A stretch of 64,000 nt of DNA from Paenibacillus methanolicus. Its GTDB lineage: Bacteria; Bacillota; Bacilli; Paenibacillales; Paenibacillaceae. This document shows positions 17,439 through 26,612 of the stretch, piece by piece. The stretch lies in assembly GCF_008124765.1 (NCBI RefSeq), contig NZ_VNHS01000001.1, forward strand, positions 1-64,000, in the 5' to 3' direction. Within the stretch, counting starts at the first letter, position 1. Every line of letters begins with the position of its first letter. The translations under genes were made by a program, and so were the position numbers. The notes beneath the pieces were generated by a model, which was not told the DNA's origin, did no database searches, and saw only the letters and a program-made list of their open reading frames with translations.

Positions 17439-18371
17439 TTGCCTACTGTGGTTACAGATTCGACGAAGAATAAGCTCGCCGGGAGAAGACGAAGCAAACT
17501 CAACATGCAGATAGTCGCGCCTTATTTGTTCGTAATGCCATTCATTTTATCGTTTATCGTATTCTTCTCCTATCCGCTCATTCAAGCCATGCTCATGAGC
17601 TTTCAGGAAGTGCTGCCCGGAGAGACGCGCTATATTGGTTTCGATAATTACAAGAAGCTGTGGAACGAAGACTTCTTCCAAGCGCTCTACAATAATACGC
17701 GCTATACGTTCTGGACCGTCGTGGTGCTGATTCCGTTGCCGATGGCGCTGGCCGTATTTTTGAATTCCAAATTGCTTGCGGGGAGAAATTTCTTTCGGTC
17801 GACGTTATTTATACCCGCCCTTACATCCGTCGTGGTAGCGGGCATCATATTCCGGCTCATGTTCGGCGAGCTTGATAACTCGCTCATGAACAGCATCCTG
17901 CATCTGGTCGGCATTCCGAGCCAAAAATGGCTTCAAAGCTCCTCGCTCTCCATGCTGGCGCTCATCATTCTGGCGACGTGGCGGTGGGTAGGCATTAATA
18001 TGCTGTACTATCTATCGGCGCTGCAAAATATTCCGAAGGACATGTATGAGTCCGCTTCGCTGGATGGAGCAGGGCCGATTCGCTCCTTCTTCAGCATTAC
18101 GCTGCCGCAGTTGAAGCCGATTACGATCTACGTGACGACCATCAGTATCTACGGCGGTTATGCGATGTTTACGGAGAGCTACATGCTATGGGGAGGCAAA
18201 GCATCGCCGCAAGGGATCGGCCTTACCTTGGTCGGCTACATCTATCAGCAGGGCTTCGAATATTTCGACCTCGGGTTCGGGGCGGCGATTGGCATTACGT
18301 TACTCGGCATTACGCTTGTCGTGAGCATGCTTCAGCTTCTTGCAAGCGGCATGTTCAAGAAGGAGGCATAA
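17439..18371 (+). CDS. Sugar ABC transporter permease (CUT1, MalF/LplB-type)
   Basis: A permease of about 310 residues with six membrane helices. The EAA loop that docks on the ATPase is visible as MYESASLDGAGPIRSFFSITLPQLKP (about residues 205-230). The TTG at 17439 is chosen because AAGGAGG ends eight bases before it; the frame is open about 60 bases further upstream without a ribosome site. The cytoplasmic N terminus is basic. The second permease begins three bases after its stop, so the two subunits are made together and form the transmembrane heterodimer for the binding protein upstream. Confidence 0.9.
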   Translation: MPTVVTDSTKNKLAGRRRSKLNMQIVAPYLFVMPFILSFIVFFSYPLIQAMLMSFQEVLPGETRYIGFDNYKKLWNEDFFQALYNNTRYTFWTVVVLIPLPMALAVFLNSKLLAGRNFFRSTLFIPALTSVVVAGIIFRLMFGELDNSLMNSILHLVGIPSQKWLQSSSLSMLALIILATWRWVGINMLYYLSALQNIPKDMYESASLDGAGPIRSFFSITLPQLKPITIYVTTISIYGGYAMFTESYMLWGGKASPQGIGLTLVGYIYQQGFEYFDLGFGAAIGITLLGITLVVSMLQLLASGMFKKEA

Positions 18372-18374
18372 CCG

Positions 18375-19232
18375 ATGGACAAACGCGTTCGCTTCGGTTC
18401 GCTGTCATCGATCGTTTTATTACTCGCGTTCATCGGGTTTGCCGTGCTGGCTCTATTTCCTTTGTACGCGCTCATGCTGGCCTCCTTCAAGCCGGCTCAA
18501 GAGTTGTTCCGGTACGGTTTGAATGTACGCTGGGATCTCGCCGTGATGGGCTTCGAGAATTATAAGCAAATTTTTCTCTCGCATGAAGGCTCGGCAGGCC
18601 ATTTCTTCGGATGGTACCGCAACAGCATCGTCATTACCTTGCTCTACACGGTCATCTGTTTGCTGGTGTCCTCCATGGTCGGATACGGTCTGGCCATGTA
18701 CGAGTTCAAAGGACGCAATCTGCTGTTTACATTGGTGCTTGTCGTCATGATGCTGCCAGTCGAGATTATTATCCTGCCGCTCTATAAATTGATGATTAGT
18801 TTTACGCTGATCAATTCGATCTGGGGCGTCATCCTTCCGTTCGTCGTGGCGCCGCTGCCGATTTTCTTCTTCCGGCAATTCGCGCTCGGATTGCCGAAGG
18901 ATTTCATGGATGCCGCGAGAATTGACGGCTGCAACGAATTCGGCATCTTCTTCCGCGTCATGGTTCCGCTCATGCTGCCGGCTTTCGGGGCGATGACGAT
19001 CCTCCAGGCGCTCCAGAGTTGGAATAACTTCCTGTGGCCGCTCATTGTCCTGCGCACCACCGAGAAATTCACGCTGCCGATCGGGTTGACCTCTTTGCTT
19101 TCGCCAATGGGCAACAATTACGAGGTGCTCATCGCCGGCTCGGTGCTGGCGATTCTGCCGATCCTGATTCTTTTTATTTTCTTCCAACGGTATTTCGTGG
19201 AAGGGTTGACGGTCGGAGGCGTCAAAGGCTAG
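18375..19232 (+). CDS. Sugar ABC transporter permease (CUT1, MalG/AraQ-type)
   Basis: A 285-residue six-helix permease with the expected EAA loop (FMDAARIDGCNEFGIFFRV, about residues 175-193) and the terminal motif YFVEGLTVGGVKG shared by MalG/AraQ-type subunits. The gene follows the first permease by three bases. No nucleotide-binding subunit follows. Instead there is a 214-base control region and the giant secreted DUF5695 protein, which suggests that the transporter imports its products. Confidence 0.92.
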   Translation: MDKRVRFGSLSSIVLLLAFIGFAVLALFPLYALMLASFKPAQELFRYGLNVRWDLAVMGFENYKQIFLSHEGSAGHFFGWYRNSIVITLLYTVICLLVSSMVGYGLAMYEFKGRNLLFTLVLVVMMLPVEIIILPLYKLMISFTLINSIWGVILPFVVAPLPIFFFRQFALGLPKDFMDAARIDGCNEFGIFFRVMVPLMLPAFGAMTILQALQSWNNFLWPLIVLRTTEKFTLPIGLTSLLSPMGNNYEVLIAGSVLAILPILILFIFFQRYFVEGLTVGGVKG

Positions 19233-19285
19233 CAGCGGCGGGGAAGCAATACAGACAACCGGCACCCTCAAATAAGGTTGAAATA

Positions 19286-19297
19286 TTGAATATTCAA
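19286..19297. promoter_or_regulatory. 12-bp palindrome TTGAATATTCAA
   Basis: The same perfect palindrome occurs at 32691-32702 ahead of the pyrroline-hydroxycarboxylate deaminase gene. Two exact copies in control regions are few but unlikely by chance. No regulator is assigned. Confidence 0.35.
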
Positions 19298-19343
19298 GTT
19301 GATATTTTCGGTCCTCCTCCCAAAATGCAGATGATAAGATGAA

Positions 19344-19355
19344 GTAAACGCTTAC
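19344..19355. promoter_or_regulatory. Operator candidate GTAAACGCTTAC
   Basis: A LacI/CcpA-type palindrome with central CG, 92 bases before the DUF5695 gene. It is closer to a catabolite-repression (cre-like) site than the others but lacks the usual TG/CA flanks. Confidence 0.45.
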
Positions 19356-19418
19356 CGAGCAGACGAGTAGGCGGAAAGGAGTTCGTCTCCTTGATAAGCG
19401 AGGAGCTGCATTCAATAA

Positions 19419-19432
19419 TCTAAACGATTAAC
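19419..19432. promoter_or_regulatory. Operator candidate TCTAAACGATTAAC touching the ribosome site
   Basis: An imperfect version of the TAAACGTTTA palindrome ending just before AGGAGGG at 19433. The identical 14-mer is found at 44016-44029 in the second transporter gene. Confidence 0.5.
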
Positions 19433-19446
19433 AGGAGGGTGTTCTT

Positions 19447-22400
19447 GTGATCTCAGCGATGTGGAGAAAGCTTTCATCCAAGCAGACAATCGCGTCCGTT
19501 TCCGCGCTTGCGCTGTTTGCCGGGCTTGTCAGCCCAATGGGCGGCCAAGTATCGGCTGCAGCCGAGTCATCGAATGGCGGGCTTCAAGTGGAAATTGGCC
19601 AATATGGCGAAATTAATTCCCTGCAAATAAAAGACGACCTGTTCCCGACGGAATATGCGATGAACGCCGTTACGGCTCCCGAACAAAATACGGACGACCA
19701 TCAATGGCTCGGAGAGCTGATGTTTACGTATCGGCTCGGAGACGACGGCGACTGGCTGGAAGCGTCGACGAATCAATCCGCGGACGTCCGGAAGATCGAG
19801 AGATCGGAGAAGCAAACCACGGTGACCTATGAAAATTCGAAGAACGCCAAAGGGATTCGGGATTTCTCCTTGGTCGAGACATATACGCCGCAAGATGACG
19901 GCTCCCTGAGCTGGACAATCAAGCTGACGAATACGAGCGGGAAGAAGCTTGAAATCGGCGATTACGGCGTTCCTCTCGCGTTCAATGAGCAGTGGCAGTA
20001 CGGGGATCAAATTTACGAGACGCGGGTCGTGACGCACTCCTTCGTCGGGAATAACAGCTCCTACATAACAGCCAGCCGTCCAAGCGGTCTTGGATCGTTC
20101 TTATTGATGACGCCTGACGCCAATACGCGCGCTGGATTCGAATACCAGGATCGTTGGCGCGCCGAAGAACGTCCCGGCAGCAAATGGACGGGCGAGAGCG
20201 GCAAGTGGATCGAAGGGCTGAACGTTTTCTATATCCACTCGAACGTCATTAAAAAAACGAACCGCGGCTATTTGCCGAACACAAGCCTCTTGCTCGAAGC
20301 CGGCGAAGAGAATAAGTATGGCTTTAATTTCTTCGCCGTCACGGATGAAGCGGATATGAAGAATAAGCTGTACGAGGAGGGGCTTATCGATGTGACGGTC
20401 GTCCCGGGGATGATCGTGCCGACGAACCAGAAAGCCAAATTCGATCTGCGCACGACGCAGCCGATTCATTCGGTTACCGATAAGGCGGGCCAAGACGTGA
20501 AGTTTGTCGAGAGCAAGGCCGGCGGACATCACATCTACGAGCTTCAGCTGAGCAAACTGGGGCCAAATCATATCACGGTTGAGTATGGCGACGGGTATAA
20601 TACGGTCCTTCAATTTTATGCGATTTCCCCGATTGACGAAGCGCTCCAAGCTCGCTCCGAATTCATGGTCGAGAAGACGCAATGGGATGCGCCGGGGCAA
20701 ATTTATGACAAAGTATTCGACGACTGGATGATGCACACGAAGGAGAAGAGAGGCAGCTTTGACGGTTATTGGGGATGGGGAGACGACTGGGGATTGACGC
20801 ATGGGCAATTCTTGGCCGAGAAGAACGCGCTGGATCCGGTAGCCAAGGAAGTGAAGGCGCTGGATGAATATTTGGACGTCACCATCTGGACGAATCTCAT
20901 GAATGGCCACCATGAGGATTACTTGATTCATGATTTCCTCATGCCGGAGCCGAATACGACGCCAACCTACCGGGGCTACGCGTATCCGCACATTTATAAC
21001 ACCTACTTCAGCATGTATAAAATCGCCAAGGATTACCCGCAATTGATCGATTATGCGGAAGAACCGGATACCTACCTGCTGCGGGCGTACCATATTTTCA
21101 AAGCGCTCTATGAAGGGCCGGTCGCCTATAACTGGAATACCGGACTGATGGGAGAATTAACGACGCCGGCTATTATCCAAGCGCTGCAAGAGGAAGGGTA
21201 CACGGTCGAAGCGAACGATATCATCCATAAAATGAATCGGAAATACAACAATTTCAAAAATACGACGTATCCGTACGGCTCGGAGTACAGCTACGACAAT
21301 ACAGGCGAAGAAGCGGTCTATACATTGGCCAAAATGAATATGGGCCTTGAAGCGGAAGCGGCCAAAGCAAAGTCCATGATGGGGAAAATCAATGAAAAAA
21401 CGCGCGCATCGCGCGGCCACATGCCGGTCTGGTATTACTATACCGATCCGGTCACGATAACGGGCGAGAACTGGTGGAACTTCCAATACACCGTATCCTT
21501 GGCCGGCTATGCGATGGATGATTGGATCCGTTATCATGCGGCCGATAACCGCGAAGAGGAGCAGCGGTTGTCCTACGCGGCCAAAATCGCGAACATCGGC
21601 GCCATCAATACCGGGCAGATCAGCGAGGACCCGGACAATTACGGCGCCGCTGCATGGACGTATCAAGCGGAGAAAGGCAACCTGGGCACGCTCGGACATG
21701 GCGGAGGCGCGAACGTCCCGCTTATGAACGGCTGGAGAGGCATGACGGGCGAAGCGGACTTAGGGTTATTCGGCGCTCTGCAGATATTAAGCGCCGATAT
21801 CGCGATCGATCCGATCTTCGGTCTCACCGGCTACGGCGCCGACGTGTCGGAGAACAACGGTCGCTATGAGATCGTGCCGACGGACGGCTTGTATAAGAAA
21901 ATCAATCTAATTACGGAGAAGCTGTACATTGCGCTGCAGCGAGACCAACATACCAAGGCGGTTCTTGCGAAGAACAAAGATTACGTGAAGCTTGCGATGA
22001 AGAACGGAACGCCTGGCGAAAGCCATAAGACCGGCATCACGCTGGAGGGCTTGAAGCCAGGCGCCTATGAGGTGAAAGTCGACGGACAATCGACAGGGAA
22101 AATCAATGCCTTCGGCGCAAAAGCGCAGCTGACCGTTCAGGCGCCGGCCGCGAACGATTATACGGTGGAGCTGATCGCGACGACTGCCGATCCGAATAAG
22201 GCTCCGACCGTAAATGCCGGCGACGATCAGACGATCCCGTTATACGACGACGCGATGCTGCTCGGTCAGGTAGAAGACGACGGTCTTCCGGCAGGGAAGC
22301 TCGAGGCGCAATGGAACCTGGTAACAGGTCCGGAAGGCGCTAACGTTGTCTTCGGCAACGCGAAAGCCAAGACGACGTCGGCCACGTTAGATGTACCTGG

Positions 22401-25071
22401 CGAATATGTATTTGAGTTGACGGCGAATGATTCGGAATTGACGGCATCCGATACGGTGAAGATTACGGTCACGCCTGCGCCGCCGCTTCCGGTGCTTATG
22501 GCTCATTATCTGTTTGATGAGACGGAAGGGACGGCTGCCGCCGACGCGTCGGGAAGCGGGAGGGACGGTACTCTCAAAGGAACGGCCGGTTGGACGGAAG
22601 GACGGTCCGGTCAAGCCGTGAAGGTCGGAGCCGAGGAAGGCTACGTGCAGCTGCCGGAAAATGTGATGAGCCATACGGAAGCGATGACGATCTCGGCATG
22701 GGTAAAGGCGAATTCGTTAAACGACTATGCCCGATTGTTTGACTTCGGCACGGGGACGGGGTCCTATATGTTCTTGGCGCCGAAGGTCGGCTCCGGCATG
22801 CAGTTCAGCATAACGGTGAACGGCAATGCGGCTGGAGCGGAGCAGACGGTTTCCGGCCCGGCTCTGACCGCCGGAGAATGGCGGCATGTTGCCGTTACGC
22901 TGGCGGATTCTACCGGAATTCTGTATGTAGACGGCAAAGAGGCTGGACGGAACACGAACATGACGCTCACGCCGAAAGACCTGGGCAAAACCAAAAACAA
23001 CTATATCGGCAAATCGCAATACGCGGATCCTTATCTGGATGCGGCCATTGACGATTTCCGGATCTACAGCCGCGCATTAAGCGAGGCGGAGGTCGCCGCC
23101 TTGGTTGCGCCGAAGCAGGATCAGATCGAGCGGGTGGAGCAGCCTCAACTATCGACTCCGGTCGATGTCGCGCCCAAACTGCCTTCGTCGGTCAAAGCGT
23201 ATTTGAAGGACGGAAGCACGATCAGCGTATCGGTAAAATGGGAGACAATAGCCCCTGAGCAATACGCGACGGAAGGCCAGACATTTACCGTTAAGGGATC
23301 CGTCACCGGAACTTCGCTTGAAGCGCTGGCAACCGTTGCCGTAAAGAACCGGGTCATCAACGGCTATCCATCGTTGGTCGTTCGATATAATATGGATGAA
23401 GCGGAAGGCTCGGAAATCAAGGACGCCAGTTCGAATCAACTGAACGGCACGATCAAAGGCCAACTTACTCGATCGACGGATGGGCATGCGGGCGGCGGTC
23501 TGCAGTTCAGCGGAGACGTCGGCAACTACATTGACTCCGGCAGCAGCATGCTGCTTCAGCCGAAAAATATGACGTTGTCCTACTGGATCAAGCGGACGGA
23601 GAGCATGAACGAGAGAGAGAACGTGCTGCTCTGGTTCAAGCCCGAGAACAATTATGCGGGCAAAGGGCTGTTCATCACGTACAACGGCAATTCGAGCATC
23701 GTCTATGTGGACGGCGCGAACGGCTTCTATGTCCGCCAGTCGCCGAATGACTTCTTGCCGTTGAACGAATGGACGCATATCGTGACGACGTTCGATTCCG
23801 ACACCGGAACGGGCGCGATTTACAAGAACGGCGTTCAGCAGGCCGTTGGCACGGACGGTTCCCCAAAAACGATATCGGCGACTTCGGACGTGAAGAAGAT
23901 CGGCGTCTCCGGCTATGGGAACGGCGCGCAGCTCCATGCATCGCTCGATGATTTCCGCATCTACGACGGCGTGATGACGGCGGCGCAAACGAAGGCGCTC
24001 TACGAAGGGAAAGACATCAAGAGCATCGACGGTACGGTCGTATCCACCGAAGTCGGCACGGCGCCAATATTGCCAGTACGGGTGCAGGTGACCTATGAGA
24101 ATGACGAGAAAGGAACGGCTTACGTCTCTTGGGAGCCCGTCGATCCTAGCCAATACGCGAAGAAGGGCAGCTTTACGGTTGCCGGCATCGTCGAAGGCAC
24201 GGGAATTCGCGCGGAAGCGCATGTGACGGTAACCGAAGCCGATGCGACGGCAAGCGCTGTTATTCTGGCGCCAGTCCAAGCCAACCTGGGAGATGAATTC
24301 GACGTCGTCGTCGGATACAAAGGAATAACCGGGAACCAGCAGGCACAGGACATCCTCATCACGTACGACCAAGATAAGCTTGCCTTTGTCTCGCTTGATG
24401 AACAGCTGCTGAAAGCCGGTTATGTGCTGGCAGGCAAGGAAGTAACGCCGGGCCGCATTCGGCTGCTGATCGCGAATGTAGCCCAGGAAGCTTCCGATGT
24501 GAACGGAGATTTCATCCAACTTCGCTTGAAGGTCAAGGACGCGGCTGAATCGGGACTTGCGGCCATTGACGTTGCGAAGGTCATCATGGCCGATGGGAAC
24601 GGCACGGAGACGGAATATGCCGGAGCCAGACACGAGATCAATATTGCCATGATCGATAAAGCCGGATTACGCCAATTGATCCAAGAGGCGCAGGCGAAGC
24701 ATGACGCGGCCGTCGTCGGTACGGGGGTCGGTCAAGTATCGGCCGCGGCGAAGGCCGCGCTAGAAACGGCGATCAAAGCTGCCGCCGCGGTGGCAAGCAA
24801 GCCATCGGCAACGCAGGCGGAAGTGACGCAAGCCGTAGAATCGCTGCAGACGGCGCTTCAGATCTTCAATGATGCCATTATTAAGCCGAAACCAGGCGAT
24901 GTCAATCAAGATGCGAAAGTCAGCATCGGCGACCTCGCGATGGTTGCGGCTGCGTATGGCAAAACAAACGCGGATCCGGATTGGACATCGGCGGCGAAAT
25001 CGGATATCAACGGCGACGGCCGAATCGGTCTCGAAGATTTGGCGGCGTTGGCAAGAATGATTATCGGATAA
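19447..25071 (+). CDS. Giant secreted DUF5695 protein with LamG, cohesin, FIVAR and dockerin
   Basis: A 1874-residue exported protein with a signal peptide over residues 1-38 (cleavage near VSAAA). Domains: DUF5695 (about 45-915) with conserved GYWGWGDDWGLTHGQF, YPYGSEY-YDNTGEE and GENWWNFQY segments resembling an (alpha/alpha)6 glycosidase-type core; a PKD/Ig-like domain (about 915-1015); LamG-like (about 1018-1215); an Ig-like linker; a second LamG (about 1310-1515); a second Ig-like linker; cohesin-like (about 1598-1733); FIVAR-type helices (about 1736-1813); and type I dockerin (1815-1874) with two calcium loops (GDVNQDAKVSIGD, DINGDGRIGLED). The GTG start follows AGGAGGG by seven bases. 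The enzymatic activity of DUF5695 is unknown to me; context argues for a polysaccharide or glycoprotein glycan. A perfect terminator follows. Confidence 0.85.
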   Translation: MISAMWRKLSSKQTIASVSALALFAGLVSPMGGQVSAAAESSNGGLQVEIGQYGEINSLQIKDDLFPTEYAMNAVTAPEQNTDDHQWLGELMFTYRLGDDGDWLEASTNQSADVRKIERSEKQTTVTYENSKNAKGIRDFSLVETYTPQDDGSLSWTIKLTNTSGKKLEIGDYGVPLAFNEQWQYGDQIYETRVVTHSFVGNNSSYITASRPSGLGSFLLMTPDANTRAGFEYQDRWRAEERPGSKWTGESGKWIEGLNVFYIHSNVIKKTNRGYLPNTSLLLEAGEENKYGFNFFAVTDEADMKNKLYEEGLIDVTVVPGMIVPTNQKAKFDLRTTQPIHSVTDKAGQDVKFVESKAGGHHIYELQLSKLGPNHITVEYGDGYNTVLQFYAISPIDEALQARSEFMVEKTQWDAPGQIYDKVFDDWMMHTKEKRGSFDGYWGWGDDWGLTHGQFLAEKNALDPVAKEVKALDEYLDVTIWTNLMNGHHEDYLIHDFLMPEPNTTPTYRGYAYPHIYNTYFSMYKIAKDYPQLIDYAEEPDTYLLRAYHIFKALYEGPVAYNWNTGLMGELTTPAIIQALQEEGYTVEANDIIHKMNRKYNNFKNTTYPYGSEYSYDNTGEEAVYTLAKMNMGLEAEAAKAKSMMGKINEKTRASRGHMPVWYYYTDPVTITGENWWNFQYTVSLAGYAMDDWIRYHAADNREEEQRLSYAAKIANIGAINTGQISEDPDNYGAAAWTYQAEKGNLGTLGHGGGANVPLMNGWRGMTGEADLGLFGALQILSADIAIDPIFGLTGYGADVSENNGRYEIVPTDGLYKKINLITEKLYIALQRDQHTKAVLAKNKDYVKLAMKNGTPGESHKTGITLEGLKPGAYEVKVDGQSTGKINAFGAKAQLTVQAPAANDYTVELIATTADPNKAPTVNAGDDQTIPLYDDAMLLGQVEDDGLPAGKLEAQWNLVTGPEGANVVFGNAKAKTTSATLDVPGEYVFELTANDSELTASDTVKITVTPAPPLPVLMAHYLFDETEGTAAADASGSGRDGTLKGTAGWTEGRSGQAVKVGAEEGYVQLPENVMSHTEAMTISAWVKANSLNDYARLFDFGTGTGSYMFLAPKVGSGMQFSITVNGNAAGAEQTVSGPALTAGEWRHVAVTLADSTGILYVDGKEAGRNTNMTLTPKDLGKTKNNYIGKSQYADPYLDAAIDDFRIYSRALSEAEVAALVAPKQDQIERVEQPQLSTPVDVAPKLPSSVKAYLKDGSTISVSVKWETIAPEQYATEGQTFTVKGSVTGTSLEALATVAVKNRVINGYPSLVVRYNMDEAEGSEIKDASSNQLNGTIKGQLTRSTDGHAGGGLQFSGDVGNYIDSGSSMLLQPKNMTLSYWIKRTESMNERENVLLWFKPENNYAGKGLFITYNGNSSIVYVDGANGFYVRQSPNDFLPLNEWTHIVTTFDSDTGTGAIYKNGVQQAVGTDGSPKTISATSDVKKIGVSGYGNGAQLHASLDDFRIYDGVMTAAQTKALYEGKDIKSIDGTVVSTEVGTAPILPVRVQVTYENDEKGTAYVSWEPVDPSQYAKKGSFTVAGIVEGTGIRAEAHVTVTEADATASAVILAPVQANLGDEFDVVVGYKGITGNQQAQDILITYDQDKLAFVSLDEQLLKAGYVLAGKEVTPGRIRLLIANVAQEASDVNGDFIQLRLKVKDAAESGLAAIDVAKVIMADGNGTETEYAGARHEINIAMIDKAGLRQLIQEAQAKHDAAVVGTGVGQVSAAAKAALETAIKAAAAVASKPSATQAEVTQAVESLQTALQIFNDAIIKPKPGDVNQDAKVSIGDLAMVAAAYGKTNADPDWTSAAKSDINGDGRIGLEDLAALARMIIG

Positions 25072-25105
25072 CGGCTCGAGTAATCTCGATATTCACATGT
25101 AACAG

Positions 25106-25146
25106 AGCAAACAACCTTACTGCAGAGTAAGGTTGTTTGCTTCTTT
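25106..25146 (+). terminator. Rho-independent terminator after the DUF5695 gene
   Basis: A perfect 16-bp stem (AGCAAACAACCTTACT and its complement) with loop GCAG, followed by a T-rich tail. Confidence 0.92.
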
Positions 25147-25201
25147 TGTCGGTTTATGGGTTGAATGTTCGAAAAGGAAGTGTTATAACAAAAAGACAAA
25201 G

Positions 25202-25213
25202 TGAAACGTTTAG
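25202..25213. promoter_or_regulatory. Operator candidate TGAAACGTTTAG before the LacI gene
   Basis: Shares AAACGTTTAG with the 34-bp palindrome. It sits 15 bases ahead of the regulator's ATG, fitting autoregulation. Confidence 0.55.
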
Positions 25214-25227
25214 AAAAGGGGAGCGGC

Positions 25228-26274
25228 ATGGAGAAAGTCGGAATTAAAGATATAGCTGCACGCGCTAACGTATCGACGGCGACCGTTTCCTACGTGTTGA
25301 ACGGGACTCGCAACGTGCGGCCCAAAACGAAAGAAAGGGTTCTGAAGGTCATAGAAGAGCTCAACTACAGGCCGAACGATATCGCGAAAAGCTTGAAAAG
25401 CAATCGCACGAACACGATCGGCGTGATCGCGGAGGACGTGACCGTCTTTAACGTACCGGAAATCATCGACGGCATTAACGACTATGCGGATCGCTATGAC
25501 ATGCATATTCTATTGACGAATCTTCGGCTCCAGAAGCGAATCGGATATAATTATTCGAAGATGGAAGACTACCGGAAATACGCGCAGGACGCAGTCTCCA
25601 ACCTGCTATCCAAACAAGTGGAAGGCATTATCTATATTGGCGTGCACCCAAGGGATTTGACCGGTCTAGTCAATACGTACAATAAGCCGATCGTGTACAC
25701 CTACTGCTATGCCAATGATGCGAAATCGGTCCAATATAACGACGAGCAGGCCTCTTACGATGCCGTGAACTATTTGGTTAGCAAAGGTCATTCCCGTATT
25801 GGCGTCATCAGCGGATTGATGGATTCGATCCCGTCGCGGCTGCGGTTTAACGGCTACTATAAAGCGCTTACGGAATTCCAACTGCCGTTCGATCCGCAAT
25901 TCATCAAGGTAGGCGATTGGGGGTTGGATTCGGGTTATCGGTTGGCCGGCGAGCTGCTCAGCCTAGCCGATCCGCCGACGGCGATTCTCGTTATGAACGA
26001 CCTTATGGCAGCGGGCGCTCTCCGCTGCGCATCCGAGCAAGGGGTGGTCGTTCCTCGAGATCTATCCATCGTCGGCTTTGACAACCGGGAGTTCAGCGCC
26101 TATTTAAGTCCAAGCATTACAACGGTCGAACTGCCTTTGCACGATATGGGGATACTGGCCATGAAATCGCTCGCAAGCATGATTAGCGGCGATGGGGAAG
26201 TAATCGACGAGACGCCGCTGTGCCGGCTTATTGAACGAGAGTCTGTCGCCGCGCCTAGAACGGCAGGCAAGTAA
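25228..26274 (+). CDS. LacI-family transcriptional regulator
   Basis: A 348-residue LacI/GalR-type regulator. The DNA-binding head is textbook: IKDIAARANVSTATVSYVLNG, then the hinge helix region NYRPNDIAKSLKS (about residues 48-62). The periplasmic-binding-protein-like effector domain spans about 63-340, with VMNDLMAAGALRCA and GFDNREFSAYLSPSITTVE. The ATG at 25228 is used because AGGGGAG lies ahead of it and the conserved head begins there; the frame is open to a GTG at 25201, which would sit on the operator itself. It lies between the secreted and the cytoplasmic DUF5695 genes. TAAACGTTTA-type sites precede the transporter, both DUF5695 genes and this gene, so a local regulon is likely. The effector is presumably a sugar released by these enzymes. 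Confidence 0.92.
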   Translation: MEKVGIKDIAARANVSTATVSYVLNGTRNVRPKTKERVLKVIEELNYRPNDIAKSLKSNRTNTIGVIAEDVTVFNVPEIIDGINDYADRYDMHILLTNLRLQKRIGYNYSKMEDYRKYAQDAVSNLLSKQVEGIIYIGVHPRDLTGLVNTYNKPIVYTYCYANDAKSVQYNDEQASYDAVNYLVSKGHSRIGVISGLMDSIPSRLRFNGYYKALTEFQLPFDPQFIKVGDWGLDSGYRLAGELLSLADPPTAILVMNDLMAAGALRCASEQGVVVPRDLSIVGFDNREFSAYLSPSITTVELPLHDMGILAMKSLASMISGDGEVIDETPLCRLIERESVAAPRTAGK

Positions 26275-26309
26275 TTCTGAACAAGAGCATGAATAGATCA
26301 GCAGCTAAG

Positions 26310-26348
26310 CGGCCTTGGTCCGGACGTTATCGACCGGAGGCCGTTTTT
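26310..26348 (+). terminator. Rho-independent terminator after the LacI gene
   Basis: A CGGCCT/AGGCCG outer stem with a GGTC/GACC inner stem, followed by TTTTT. Confidence 0.78.
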
Positions 26349-26574
26349 GTCGTTCTGGATCGCGAGATGTAAAGAAGCATGGTGTTCGGTTATATAATCG
26401 ATTAACTTGTAATATTGTATCGACATCGCAACCAACTTTCATCTAACACGGTGTTGGAACAGAGGGCAGAATTCTAGCAAATGCTTGGTTTAACTGGTCT
26501 ATTGGCATGATTACGGACAGGTCAGAAAATGCTTGCTGGATAAACTTTCAATATGTTAAGATTATTGCATTAAG

Positions 26575-26586
26575 TTAAACGTTTAG
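26575..26586. promoter_or_regulatory. LacI-type operator candidate TTAAACGTTTAG
   Basis: Core TAAACGTTTA at 26576-26585, ending 26 bases before the start of the cytoplasmic DUF5695 gene. The right half plus flank (AAACGTTTAGATTTTG) is identical to that of the 34-bp palindrome at 15874. Confidence 0.6.
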
Positions 26587-26612
26587 ATTTTGAATGATAT
26601 AGGAGTGAAACC

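Noticed and set aside
19344..19355. Reading the GTAAACGCTTAC site as a definite CcpA cre box
   Set aside because: The outer TG/CA bases of the cre consensus are missing; kept only as a general LacI/CcpA candidate.
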